From contig DAHXNE010000026.1 in NCBI GenBank assembly GCA_027366635.1, positions 1-46,261 of the forward strand: DNA of 46,261 bases, read 5' to 3'. The translations under genes were made by a program, and so were the position numbers. The notes beneath the pieces are model-generated. The model made no database searches. It saw only the letters and a program-made list of their open reading frames with translations, and was not told the origin of the DNA. Positions 1 to 8,457 of this stretch are shown here, in pieces (position 1 is the first letter of the stretch; each line of letters begins with the position of its first letter). Source of the DNA: Gammaproteobacteria bacterium. GTDB lineage: Bacteria; Pseudomonadota; Gammaproteobacteria; Steroidobacterales; Steroidobacteraceae.

Positions 1-75
1 CCGCCTCAACGGGCAGGACAAAACAACACCTGCCGCCGGACGCCCCGCTTCACTGCGCGCGCAGCGTCGCAATGA

Positions 76-312
76 CTGGCGCGCGCGGACGCTGCGCAGT
101 GGCTCAAAGCCGGCGGGGTCGCTCACGTCCATGTTCGCTTCGAGGCGGCCGCGACCCTGGAGTTCCTGCGCTCACCGCCCGGCAACCACCTCGAAGCACT
201 GGAGCGTGACTGTCTCGGACAGCACAGCATCCGCATTAATGATCAGTGGCGCGTATGTTTTCGTTGGACCGCGGCAGGCGCCGAAGACCTCGAGATCGTC
301 GACTATCACTGA
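76..312 (+). pseudogene. Remnant of a HigB-type toxin (5' end lost)
   Basis: The frame ending at the TGA at 310-312 encodes the C-terminal half of a RelE/HigB-family mRNA interferase: the segment around PPGNHLEALERD followed by GQHSIRINDQWRVCFRW and the terminal EIVDYH is characteristic of the family. Upstream the frame is open only to a TGA at 73-75, contains no ATG or GTG start, and loses resemblance to HigB before about position 140. The usual protein is about 90-95 residues, so roughly the first 35-40 residues are missing or scrambled. It sits 30 bases before an intact higA, the normal toxin-antitoxin order. It could be expressed from a start I cannot see, but a decayed toxin is the simpler reading. 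Confidence 0.65.
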
Positions 313-342
313 AGCCGCCGGTGGGTGGCTGGAGAGGCAGAC

Positions 343-651
343 ATGGCATTCAAGAACGGCATGCGGCCCGTGCACCCCGGCGAGGTTCTGCGCGAGGAGT
401 ACCTCAGGCCGCTAGATATGAGCGTCAACGCTCTCGCCAAGCGGCTGGGCATTCCCACCTCGCGCCTGAACGACATCGTGCTCGAGCGCCGTGGCGTGAC
501 CCCAGACACCGCCATGCGCCTTGCGCGCTGCTTTGGCGGCGACGCCCGCTCCTGGCTCAACCTTCAGATCGCACATGATCTGCGGCTTGTCGAAATCAAG
601 AAGGCCAAGGAGATCGAGCGCACGGTTGAGCCATTCCCAGAGTCGGCATAG
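343..651 (+). CDS. higA: HigA-family antitoxin, XRE helix-turn-helix regulator
   Basis: A 102-residue protein with the HigA opening (MRPVHPGEVLREEYL at residues 7-21) followed by an XRE-type helix-turn-helix (about residues 27-70: SVNALAKRLGIPTSRLNDIV) and the typical ARCFGGDARSWLNLQ segment. HigA antitoxins bind and neutralise HigB and repress their own operon. The ATG at 343 is preferred over a GTG at 325 because GGAGAGG lies at 331-337 and the family normally begins just before this motif. The toxin gene immediately upstream appears broken, so this antitoxin may be orphaned, acting only as a DNA-binding regulator or protecting against a related toxin elsewhere. Confidence 0.9.
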   Translation: MAFKNGMRPVHPGEVLREEYLRPLDMSVNALAKRLGIPTSRLNDIVLERRGVTPDTAMRLARCFGGDARSWLNLQIAHDLRLVEIKKAKEIERTVEPFPESA

Positions 652-870
652 GCGACTGGCAGATACCTATCGGGTCGCCCGCGACGCCCTCACCACACAA
701 ATTTCTCCTCCTACCCTCGAGCCGCTACCGCTACGACGAGCCGCTTGAACCGGCAGCGGCTATTCGTGTCGGCAATCTCTGAGCTGACCAGATTCCTGGG
801 CGGCACACAGACTCTCGCGCCCCCTGCGTTCGCTGAACTTGGGGATCATTGCCGCGGACTTCCTCATGTG

Positions 871-2547
871 TCACGGAAAGCGGTATAACAGTCCGGCAAT
901 TTTGCCGGCAGACGTCAGTGGGGAAATGATGATGGCGAGTTGCCCGTGCGCGAAAGTGGCGATGTAGTCATTGCTGCCGTTCGGCAGAACGCCCGCGAAC
1001 CGCAGCGACCGCAAGGCGCCCAGCCGTTTCCACAGGGCGGCAGTTTTCGGCTCCTGCTCGCGGGCTGCTGCCGCAAGCTCGGGCGTCATTTCGGCATAGA
1101 GTCCGTGACCGGTGCTCTCCAGCGACTGAATCTGCCGCAGGAGGGCTGCCTCGGTTCCGGGACTGGGCCGATTTTGCTTGATTCGGTGCCGTAGCTCCGA
1201 CTCGAACGCGGCATAAGCCGTCTTCGAGCTGCGCGGCCAGGCGTGCAGATAGCCGTTCTGATGCAGAACCATGCCGGTCGCCCTGCCGGTGGGTCCGGTC
1301 ACGAAGCTGATTTGCGCCGCCACCACCGTCGCGAAAAACTTCGTGGGGCTCTCGGGGAAGACTTGAACGGGCGGCTGGCCGGTCAACTGCAAGTAATAGT
1401 GATCACCCTTGCGATAGGCGCGTGCGAAGCCTACGGGGGCGCCGGATGGGCCGATTCTGTAATAGCCCGCGAACTTCTCGAAGCGTGCGGGATTGAACGG
1501 CACCTCCTGCTGAGGCGCCTGTTGCTCGGCAAGGAGCTTGGCGCGATCGGCCGGCGCCGGGACCGTGGCGGCGGCCGCCTGGGCGTGCGCGACCGTGACC
1601 GACAACCCTCCGGAGAGAGCCATGGTACAGAGCGCGCCGGCAATGGAAGTTGCGATCAACAATTTCTTTGTGCGGCCGACGGGTATGGCGCTGCGTTCGC
1701 TCATGATTTCCTCCACGCGATGTCTCAAATCGGAACCGGAAACGCCCGCAACGCAGGCGATCTTCGACTGCGCAAAGAACCGGCAAACCTTCAGAATGCT
1801 GCCCGCATAGATTTCCGCGTCATGACCGGCGGCTACCACCGTCTCGTCGCAGGCCCGCTCACGCTCGGCGATCAGCCGGGCGCCCAACCACCAGACCGGC
1901 GGGTAAAACCAGAAAAGCGCCTCCACCACCATGTGCATCGTCATGGTCAGGTTGTCGCGCCGCCGGTAATGGCAGAGTTCGTGGGCGACAATGCCGCGCA
2001 TCTCCGTGGCCGTGAGACGCGCGGCAAGACCCACGGGAAACAGGATCACCGGATGCAAGACGCCGACCAGTCCGGGCTCCAGCGAGGCGCTCGATTCACG
2101 TACGGGAATCGGCGCTTCGAGCGGCAGCGGTGTGGATGAGGATAGCGCTCGGCGCACTCGCCGCCACCGGATGAGCCACGAAAACAGCACGATCCCGACG
2201 CCCGCGCCCCAGATGATCAGCAGTACGACCCACAAATTCTCAGGCGGCCCCACCGGTGGAGCTGCCGCCGACGCGCCGGCGGGCGTGGATCCTGGCACGA
2301 ACGGCTGGATTATCCGCTGAGCCAGTCCCGATGGGGGGCCGGAGAGGACGGCGAATGCGGGTAGCGGGGGTAACCGGCCGGTCAGGCTGGCGAGCAGCGA
2401 AAGCGGAAGGAGAAATTTCACCGACGCCGCGAGCCACACCCGGTAGCGTGCACCTGCACTGTTCGTGCGCAGGAGCAGAGTCAGAAGAGCCGCCAGGCAT
2501 AGGAAAGCCGTCGACTGCCACAGATCATTCAAGATTGCAGCGATCAT
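871..2547 (-). CDS. M56 family membrane metallopeptidase, BlaR1/MecR1-like sensor
   Basis: A 558-residue protein with several hydrophobic segments in its first 130 residues and again near residue 300, and the zinc-peptidase motif HELCHYRRRDN (HExxH type) near residue 190, as in BlaR1/MecR1. In that family, ligand sensing outside the membrane activates the peptidase, which leads to cleavage of the BlaI/MecI repressor. The C-terminal part is not the penicillin-binding sensor of true BlaR1; it contains a GYYRIG...GYLHAWP segment resembling DUF3471-type domains, so the signal is unlikely to be a beta-lactam. The gene overlaps the stop of the blaI-like gene by ATGA, indicating translational coupling. 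Confidence 0.85.
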   Translation of the reverse strand: MIAAILNDLWQSTAFLCLAALLTLLLRTNSAGARYRVWLAASVKFLLPLSLLASLTGRLPPLPAFAVLSGPPSGLAQRIIQPFVPGSTPAGASAAAPPVGPPENLWVVLLIIWGAGVGIVLFSWLIRWRRVRRALSSSTPLPLEAPIPVRESSASLEPGLVGVLHPVILFPVGLAARLTATEMRGIVAHELCHYRRRDNLTMTMHMVVEALFWFYPPVWWLGARLIAERERACDETVVAAGHDAEIYAGSILKVCRFFAQSKIACVAGVSGSDLRHRVEEIMSERSAIPVGRTKKLLIATSIAGALCTMALSGGLSVTVAHAQAAAATVPAPADRAKLLAEQQAPQQEVPFNPARFEKFAGYYRIGPSGAPVGFARAYRKGDHYYLQLTGQPPVQVFPESPTKFFATVVAAQISFVTGPTGRATGMVLHQNGYLHAWPRSSKTAYAAFESELRHRIKQNRPSPGTEAALLRQIQSLESTGHGLYAEMTPELAAAAREQEPKTAALWKRLGALRSLRFAGVLPNGSNDYIATFAHGQLAIIISPLTSAGKIAGLLYRFP

Positions 2548-2933
2548 GAATTCTCCTTCTTCTTGCTCAGTCGTCGTAGCGTCTTTTCGGCCTCCTGGAT
2601 GTCGTCAAGGGAAAGCTTGCCCGTTTCGATCAGATGGGCCATCAGCGGTTGGGCTCGGCCGCCGAACAGTCCAAGAAACTCTTCAACGAGACGGCGCAGG
2701 GCGCTCTCGCGAGTGATCAGGGGCGCGAAGATATGCGCATTGCTGATCTTCTTGACCCGTTCAACGGCTCCTTTCGCCTCGAGCCGATAAACCATCGTCT
2801 GGATCGTCGTGTAGGCGGGTCGGTCATCCGGCGGGAAGCACTGCTGGATTTCCCTGATCGACAAAGGACCGCCGGCCCAGAGCGCCTGCATGATCTGCAG
2901 CTCGAATCGACTCAGGCGGCGCGCGGCCGTCAT
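2544..2933 (-). CDS. BlaI/MecI/CopY family transcriptional repressor
   Basis: A 129-residue winged-helix protein with the BlaI/MecI signature: LSRFELQIMQALW at the N terminus, SIREIQQCFP, and the recognition-helix region AYTTIQTMVYRLEAKGAVER. The C-terminal half should dimerise, as in BlaI. It is the first gene of a two-gene operon with the M56 peptidase downstream, which should cleave it on signal. A perfect GTAGTAG/CTACTAC inverted repeat 18-34 bases before its start is the expected operator, implying autorepression of the pair. Targets outside this operon cannot be seen. Confidence 0.92.
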   Translation of the reverse strand: MTAARRLSRFELQIMQALWAGGPLSIREIQQCFPPDDRPAYTTIQTMVYRLEAKGAVERVKKISNAHIFAPLITRESALRRLVEEFLGLFGGRAQPLMAHLIETGKLSLDDIQEAEKTLRRLSKKKENS

Positions 2934-2950
2934 GCCAGTCTCCTAATATT

Positions 2951-2967
2951 GTAGTAGAGACTACTAC
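2951..2967. promoter_or_regulatory. Probable BlaI-type operator
   Basis: A perfect inverted repeat, GTAGTAG-AGA-CTACTAC, lies just upstream of the blaI-like gene. Members of the BlaI/MecI family bind dyads built from TAC/GTA-rich half-sites, so this is a good candidate for the autoregulatory operator. Flanking TT and AA extend the symmetry slightly. Confidence 0.7.
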
Positions 2968-3049
2968 CAATTCGTTTCGCTGGCAAGGCGGCTGGAGGCG
3001 CATTCGCAGCACCAGGATTGCGGCATTTTCCAGAAGGAAATCAACGGGT

Positions 3050-3262
3050 TTACCGCTTCGAGCCGCGCCGGCGCCGCGCGGGCGCCAACTCATCTTCGGG
3101 TCGCCACGGGCGGCCCTGCTTCTCCTCTATGTACCCGCGGATCAACCGCCGCACGACCTGCGAGGGGGTCGTGTCCTCGTCCGCGCACAGGCGCTCGAAG
3201 ATGGCTTTCTTGCGTGGATCGATCAGGACGGTCAGGCGGGCGGTGCGCGTTTCGAGGGCCAC
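3050..3262 (-). CDS. Small ribbon-helix-helix (CopG-like) protein
   Basis: A 70-residue protein starting at GTG (3260-3262) with AGAGGA about 10 bases upstream. The pattern TARLTVLIDPRKKAIFERLC followed by TTPSQVVRRLIRGYIEE fits a ribbon-helix-helix DNA-binding fold (one beta-strand and two helices, about residues 5-45), with a basic tail (ARRRRGSKR). Such proteins are often repressors or the antitoxin half of toxin-antitoxin pairs, but no toxin partner is adjacent. It is divergent from the hyfB operon and shares that promoter region, so it could regulate the operon; that is inference. Confidence 0.75.
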   Translation of the reverse strand: MALETRTARLTVLIDPRKKAIFERLCADEDTTPSQVVRRLIRGYIEEKQGRPWRPEDELAPARRRRGSKR

Positions 3263-3276
3263 GGTGACGAATCCTC

Positions 3277-3305
3277 TTCACATTTGAGCACCATCCTATG
3301 ATAAT
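3277..3305 (+). promoter_or_regulatory. Sigma70-like promoter of the hyf/Ehr operon
   Basis: TTCACA (3277-3282) and GATAAT (3300-3305) are separated by 17 bases; each matches five of six consensus bases. Transcription would begin near 3312, about 36 bases before the likely hyfB start. Confidence 0.5.
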
Positions 3306-3347
3306 GAAATTCACGGTTCGGTGCATCCTGTGGTTAGTCCATCCCCC

Positions 3348-5345
3348 ATGCTCCTCGTCGGCTGCGTCGCGCTCCTGCTGAGCTGGACCGCAATCGGTTT
3401 CGCCGGGCTGGTGCGCCCCCGTAGCGTGCTGCTGACCGGCCGCGTCCTGTTTCCGCTTGGAGCGCTGCTCGGGCTCGCGCTGGCGGCGCTCGCCGGGGCG
3501 AGCCTGCTCGGCGGCGGCGTCGAGCGGCTGATCCTGCCGATCGGCTTGCCCAACCTGCCGATGCATCTGCGGCTCGATCCTCTGTCGAGCATCTTTCTGC
3601 TATTGCTCGGCGCCTCATCCTTCGGCATTTCGCTGTTTGCCGGCGGCTATTTCCGGGTCGGGGAGGGGACTGCCCCGGGACTGTTATGCCTGCAGTACCA
3701 CCTGTTTCTGGCGTCGATGGGACTGGTGCTCATCGCGAATGATGCGTACAGCTTCCTCGTGGCCTGGGAGGTGATGGCGCTTTCGTCCTACTTTCTGGTC
3801 ACCACCCAGCACCGCATCCCGGAGATCCGGCGCGCCGGCCTCATCTATCTTGTAATGGCGCACGTGGGTGCGCTCTGCCTCCTGTTGTGTTTCGGTGTGC
3901 TGCAGGGCGGCAGCTGGCTCTTCACCTTTCATGCCATGCGCGCCGCGCACCTCTCACTGGGTTGGGCGACGGCGGCATTCGGGTTGGCACTGGTCGGCTT
4001 CGGCGCCAAGGCCGGGCTGGTGCCGCTGCACATTTGGCTGCCCGAGGCGCACCCGGCGGCGCCTTCCCCGGTGTCGGCGCTGATGAGCGGCGTCATGCTC
4101 AAGACCGCCGTCTACGGCATGCTGCGCGTGGGGCTCGACCTGCTGGGCCGGCCGGTCTGGTGGTGGGGCCTGGCCCCGTTGGTCCTCGGTCTTTTCACGA
4201 TCATCTACGGCGTGCTGTTCGCGGCGGTGCAGACTGACATGAAGCGCCTGCTCGCGTACTCGTCCGTCGAGAACGTTGGCATCGTGTTTACCGGCATCGG
4301 GCTGACAATCATCTTCGCCGGCTCGGGGCTCAAAGTGCTGGCGGCGCTGGCGCTGCTCGCCACCCTCTATCACTGTCTCAACCACGCATTTATGAAGAGC
4401 CTGCTGTTTCTCGGTACGGGCGCGGTGCTGCACGCCACCAAGGAGCGCAACCTCGGGCGCCTGGGCGGATTGATCCACCGCATGCCGTGGGTGGCATGGT
4501 TGACCCTCATCGGAGTCCTCGCGATCGCCGGACTGCCGCCGCTGAACGGCTTCGTGTCGGAGTGGCTGATGCTGCAGGCGTTTTTGTTTACCGGGCGCCT
4601 GCCGCACGCGTTCGTAAATCTCTTGATTCCCATGGGCATGGCGCTGGTCGTGCTCGGGACCGCGCTCGCCGGCTATGTCATGGTGAAGTTCTATGGAGTG
4701 ATCTTTCTCGGCCAGCCGCGTGAAGCTTCTCTGGCCCACGCACACGACTGTGGCTGGCTCGAGCGGATCGGACTGTCATGGCTGGCGCTTGGCTGCGTGG
4801 CGCTCGGTTTGTTCCCGCTGCAGGTGATTCGGGCGCTTGGGTCGGTCACGCACCAACTGGTCGGCGCGGTCGTTCCACAGGCGTCCTCCGCCTGGTGGTT
4901 GCTCGCGCCCGTGCCCGGCCGGTCGGTCTCCTATGGACCGCTGGTGTTTCTGATGGCTACCCTTGCCGTGGTGCTCATGACCGTCCTCGCTGTGCGCCTG
5001 GCCTACCACCAGCGCGTGCGGCGGGGACCGGCCTGGGATTGTGGCGCCGGCGGTCTCACGGCACGCATGCAGGACACCGCCGAGGGCTTCGGCCAGCCGA
5101 TCCGCAATCTGTTCCAGCCGTTCTTCGAGATCGAGCGCGAGTTGCCCGAGCCGGCCGATCTCGCGCCCCGCTATCGTATCGTAGTTCGGGAGCGGATCTG
5201 GCGGCTGCTGTACGCGCCGCTGGTGGGCGCCGTCGAGGGGCTGGCCAACGCCGCCGCGCGTATACAGCGGGGGCGCATCTCTGTGTACCTGCTGTACAGC
5301 TTCGTAACCCTGCTGGTGCTGCTGGCGGTGGCGTTGCTCAGATGA
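3348..5345 (+). CDS. hyfB: HyfB-like antiporter subunit of hydrogenase-related complex
   Basis: A 665-residue polytopic membrane protein of the NuoL/MrpA-like family, close in length to E. coli HyfB. Diagnostic is the segment GAKAGLVPLHIWLPEAHPAA with PSPVSALMSGVMLKTAVYG, which contains the conserved lysine of the proton channel; DMKRLLAYSSVENVG and a later lysine/histidine region follow. It should form one proton-translocating module of the membrane arm. The first ATG after the promoter is 3348; a GTG at 3321 in frame is possible. Its stop overlaps the hyfC start (ATGA). It begins the six-gene complex encoded to 10451. Confidence 0.88.
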   Translation: MLLVGCVALLLSWTAIGFAGLVRPRSVLLTGRVLFPLGALLGLALAALAGASLLGGGVERLILPIGLPNLPMHLRLDPLSSIFLLLLGASSFGISLFAGGYFRVGEGTAPGLLCLQYHLFLASMGLVLIANDAYSFLVAWEVMALSSYFLVTTQHRIPEIRRAGLIYLVMAHVGALCLLLCFGVLQGGSWLFTFHAMRAAHLSLGWATAAFGLALVGFGAKAGLVPLHIWLPEAHPAAPSPVSALMSGVMLKTAVYGMLRVGLDLLGRPVWWWGLAPLVLGLFTIIYGVLFAAVQTDMKRLLAYSSVENVGIVFTGIGLTIIFAGSGLKVLAALALLATLYHCLNHAFMKSLLFLGTGAVLHATKERNLGRLGGLIHRMPWVAWLTLIGVLAIAGLPPLNGFVSEWLMLQAFLFTGRLPHAFVNLLIPMGMALVVLGTALAGYVMVKFYGVIFLGQPREASLAHAHDCGWLERIGLSWLALGCVALGLFPLQVIRALGSVTHQLVGAVVPQASSAWWLLAPVPGRSVSYGPLVFLMATLAVVLMTVLAVRLAYHQRVRRGPAWDCGAGGLTARMQDTAEGFGQPIRNLFQPFFEIERELPEPADLAPRYRIVVRERIWRLLYAPLVGAVEGLANAAARIQRGRISVYLLYSFVTLLVLLAVALLR

Positions 5346-6292
5346 GCGCAATCGACTGGATCACCCAGGTGCTCGAGGTCGTGGCCGCGGTTGCGGCCGC
5401 CCCGGCCCTTCTCGGCTGGCTGAACCAATGTCGTGCCTGGCTGCAGAACCGGCGCGCACCGAGCCTGTGGCTGCCTTACCGGAACCTGCACAAGCTGTTC
5501 CGCAAGGAGGCCGTGATCGCCGAGAACGCCTCACCACTGTTCCGGATCGCCCCGTATGTGGTCTTCGGCACGATGGGGCTGGCCGCGGGCATCATTCCGT
5601 CGATGGGAACGCAACTGCCACTGGTCGGTTCAGCAGATGCGATCGCGCTGGTCGGGCTGTTCGCGGCGGCGCGCATGTTCATGACGTTGGCGGCCATGGA
5701 TGTCGGCACCGCGTTCGGCACGATGGGCGCGCGCCGCGAGATGATGGTCGGCTTTCTCGCCGAGCCGGCGCTGCTGATGGTGATCTTCGTCGCCTCGCAG
5801 ATCTCCTCGAGCACGGCGCTGCCGGTGATCACCGAGCACCTCGCCTCCGGACGCCTGGGACTGTCGCCGGGGCTGGCCTTCAGCGCGGTGGCATTCATCC
5901 TGGTTCTGCTGGCGGAAAACGCGCGCATTCCAGTCGACAATCCCGCTACCCACCTCGAACTCACCATGATCCACGAGGCGATGGTGCTGGAATACTCGGC
6001 CCGCCACTTGGCGTTGATGGAGTGGGCCGCACAACTGAAGCTGTTCAACTACATCTGCATCGGCTTCGCCCTGTTCTTCCCCTGGGGGGTGGCGACGGCG
6101 CACATCGGGCCGGTGGGTCTCGTCGTGGCGATCCCCGCGCTCGCGATCAAGCTCGCGGTCGCAGGCGCGGGATTGGCCGTGATCGAGACACTGTCGGCCA
6201 AGCTGCGGGTCATGCGCATACCGGAGTTTCTCGGCACGGCGTTCCTGTTGGCCGTGCTCGGACTGCTGGTGCACGTACTACTGGGAACCTGA
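5342..6292 (+). CDS. hyfC: HyfC/NuoH-like membrane subunit
   Basis: A 316-residue membrane protein of the NuoH/HycD/HyfC family. The best marker is ENARIPVDNPATHLELTMIHEAM near residues 190-215, the conserved loop that faces the quinone- or hydrogenase-proximal cavity in complex I and group 4 hydrogenases. It anchors the soluble small and large subunits to the membrane arm. The ATG at 5342 overlaps the hyfB stop, giving a typical family N terminus. Five bases separate it from hyfE. Confidence 0.9.
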   Translation: MSAIDWITQVLEVVAAVAAAPALLGWLNQCRAWLQNRRAPSLWLPYRNLHKLFRKEAVIAENASPLFRIAPYVVFGTMGLAAGIIPSMGTQLPLVGSADAIALVGLFAAARMFMTLAAMDVGTAFGTMGARREMMVGFLAEPALLMVIFVASQISSSTALPVITEHLASGRLGLSPGLAFSAVAFILVLLAENARIPVDNPATHLELTMIHEAMVLEYSARHLALMEWAAQLKLFNYICIGFALFFPWGVATAHIGPVGLVVAIPALAIKLAVAGAGLAVIETLSAKLRVMRIPEFLGTAFLLAVLGLLVHVLLGT

Positions 6293-6297
6293 GCGCA

Positions 6298-6966
6298 ATG
6301 GCACACCTGCCCCTGGGACAACAGCTACTCGATTCCTGCGCGGCATTGTTGCTGCTGCTGTCTTTCGCCATGTTGTCGCAGCGGCGTGTGGTGACTCTGG
6401 TCAATCTTTATGCGGTGCAGGGCGCGGTGCTCGCCGCAGCGACTCTGCTGCTCGCGTGGCGGACCGGCGAAACCCATCTATACATCTCCGCCGCGCTGAC
6501 TGTCGGACTCAAGGTGGTGCTGCTGCCCTGGCTGCTGTACAGACTCATCCGCAAGCTCGAGGTGTATCGGGACACCGAGCCGCTGTTCAATGTCTCCGGC
6601 ACCATGCTGGTGGGCCTGGTGATCGTGGTATTCGCCTTTTCTCTGGCGCAGCCGATCACGCGGCTCGCCAGCACGGCGACCCGCAGCTCCATCGGGATCG
6701 CCATCGCCGTGGTGCTGCTCTCGTTCCTGATGATGATCACGCGGCGCAAGGCCATATCGCAGGTGATGGGGTTCTTGTCGATGGAGAACGGTGTGCTGTT
6801 CGGCGCCATGAGCGCCAGTTACGGCATGCCCATGGTCGTGGAGCTGGGAATCGCCCTCGACGTGCTGGTGGCCGTGCTGGTGTTGGGAGTGTTCTTCTTC
6901 CAGATCCGCGAGCGGTTCGACAGCCTCGATCTGCACCACCTGGAAAGTCTGAAGGAGCGCGAATAA
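6298..6966 (+). CDS. hyfE: HyfE-like (NuoK-containing) membrane subunit
   Basis: A 222-residue protein with about six to seven hydrophobic segments, matching HyfE in length (about 216 in E. coli). The C-terminal half resembles NuoK, with MGFLSMENGVLFGAM carrying the glutamate in a membrane helix that is conserved in NuoK for proton transfer. Its ATG at 6298 follows the hyfC stop by five bases and its stop precedes the hyfF start by one, so translation is tightly coupled in the operon. Confidence 0.88.
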   Translation: MAHLPLGQQLLDSCAALLLLLSFAMLSQRRVVTLVNLYAVQGAVLAAATLLLAWRTGETHLYISAALTVGLKVVLLPWLLYRLIRKLEVYRDTEPLFNVSGTMLVGLVIVVFAFSLAQPITRLASTATRSSIGIAIAVVLLSFLMMITRRKAISQVMGFLSMENGVLFGAMSASYGMPMVVELGIALDVLVAVLVLGVFFFQIRERFDSLDLHHLESLKERE

Positions 6967-6967
6967 C

Positions 6968-8422
6968 GTGGAGCTGCTGCTGCTGTTGATCCTGCCGATC
7001 GGAGGTGCCGCATGGCTCGGAATCACCGGCGCGCATCGGCGCGCTCCCGAGGTCAACGCGGTGGTGAGTCTCGGGACTTTTCTTGCCGCCTGCGCCCTTG
7101 CGGTGCGCGTGATCCGCCACGGCGATCTGCTGCTTGGGGAGGAGCAGTTCTTCATCGACCCGTTCAATGTCTTTCTGGTGACGTTGACGGCGTTCGTCGG
7201 GCTGACTACGGCGCTATTCTCGCGTCCCTACATGCGCATCGAGGTTGATCATGGCCGGCTGACGCCGCGACGATTGCGCCTCTATCACAGCATGTATCAG
7301 CTGTTCATGTTCACCATGCTGCTAGCGCTGACGACCAACAACATGGGGTTGATGTGGGTCGCCATGGAGGGAGCGACGCTCTCGACCGTGCTGCTGGTGA
7401 CCCTGTACCGCACGCCTGGAAGCCTCGAGGCGGGCTGGAAGTACTTCATTCTTTGCGGCGTCGGCATCGCTCAGGCACTGTTCGGCACCATCTTGCTGTA
7501 TGTGGCGGCTGAAAAGGTGCTCGGTTCCCAGGGCGTGACGGCGCTGCTGTGGACGCACCTCGACGCCGTCAAATCGCAGCTCGAGCCCACGGTACTGGCG
7601 CTCTCCTTTGTGTTCCTGCTGGTCGGTTATGGCACCAAAGTGGGGCTGGTGCCGCTGCACAGCTGGCTGCCCGATGCGCACGCCGAGGGGCCCACGCCGA
7701 TCTCGGCCGTCCTGTCCGGCTTGCTGCTCAATGTGGCCCTCTACGCGGTGGTGCGCAGCAAAGTGCTGGTCGAGGGCTCAGTGCACTCGCAACTCCCGTC
7801 ACGGTTGCTCATGGGGTTTGGACTGGTGTCGGTGGTGGTGGCGGCACTGCTGTTGTGGCGGCAGCGTGACATCAAGCGCCTGTTCGCCTATTCGTCGATC
7901 GAGCACATGGGAATTGCGACGTTCGCCTTCGGCATGGGCGGTCCCATTGCGAATTTCGCCGCTCTGCTGCATATGACGGTGCACTCGCTCACCAAGTCCT
8001 CCATCTTCTTCACCGCGGGACATGCCGCGCAGAAGGCGGGCACTCAGGAGATCGATCGCATCCGTGGTCTGATCACGCTTTCGCCGACCGTAGGCTGGGG
8101 GCTGATGCTCGGCTCGCTCGCCATTCTCGGAGTGCCGCCGTTCGGAGTGTTCACCAGCGAGTTCCTGATCCTGACCACCGCCATGCGCACCCAGCCCTGG
8201 GCCACACCGATCCTGCTGGCGGCCCTCGCGGTGGCGTTCGCGGCCATATTCTCTAAAGTGCAGCCCATGGTATTCGGCGAAACCACCGGCCGCCGCCTGC
8301 CGCATGCTCCTGCGCTGCTGCCGGTGTTTGCGCACCTGGCGATCGTGCTGCTGCTCGGGCTGTACATCCCGCCGTACCTCGCGGACTGGTACCGTGCCGC
8401 GGCGCATCTGATCGGAGGCTAG
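6968..8422 (+). CDS. hyfF: HyfF-like antiporter subunit
   Basis: A 484-residue NuoN/NuoM-type membrane protein. GYGTKVGLVPLHSWLPDAHAEGPTPISAVLSG carries the channel lysine, and DIKRLFAYSSIEHMGI is the family's second landmark. It begins at GTG 6968 with AAGGAG at 6952-6957. This is the second antiporter-like module after HyfB; no HyfD homologue is present, so the complex has two such modules plus the NuoK-like HyfE. A 35-base gap, with GGGAGG before the next start, separates it from the large subunit. Confidence 0.88.
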   Translation: MELLLLLILPIGGAAWLGITGAHRRAPEVNAVVSLGTFLAACALAVRVIRHGDLLLGEEQFFIDPFNVFLVTLTAFVGLTTALFSRPYMRIEVDHGRLTPRRLRLYHSMYQLFMFTMLLALTTNNMGLMWVAMEGATLSTVLLVTLYRTPGSLEAGWKYFILCGVGIAQALFGTILLYVAAEKVLGSQGVTALLWTHLDAVKSQLEPTVLALSFVFLLVGYGTKVGLVPLHSWLPDAHAEGPTPISAVLSGLLLNVALYAVVRSKVLVEGSVHSQLPSRLLMGFGLVSVVVAALLLWRQRDIKRLFAYSSIEHMGIATFAFGMGGPIANFAALLHMTVHSLTKSSIFFTAGHAAQKAGTQEIDRIRGLITLSPTVGWGLMLGSLAILGVPPFGVFTSEFLILTTAMRTQPWATPILLAALAVAFAAIFSKVQPMVFGETTGRRLPHAPALLPVFAHLAIVLLLGLYIPPYLADWYRAAAHLIGG

Positions 8423-8457
8423 AACGTGCAGGACGGCAGAGTAGGGAGGATCGCTCG

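Noticed and set aside
871-2547. Beta-lactam resistance sensor BlaR1 in the strict sense
   Set aside because: The penicillin-binding sensor domain and its SxxK, SxN and KTG motifs are not seen, and no beta-lactamase gene is present.
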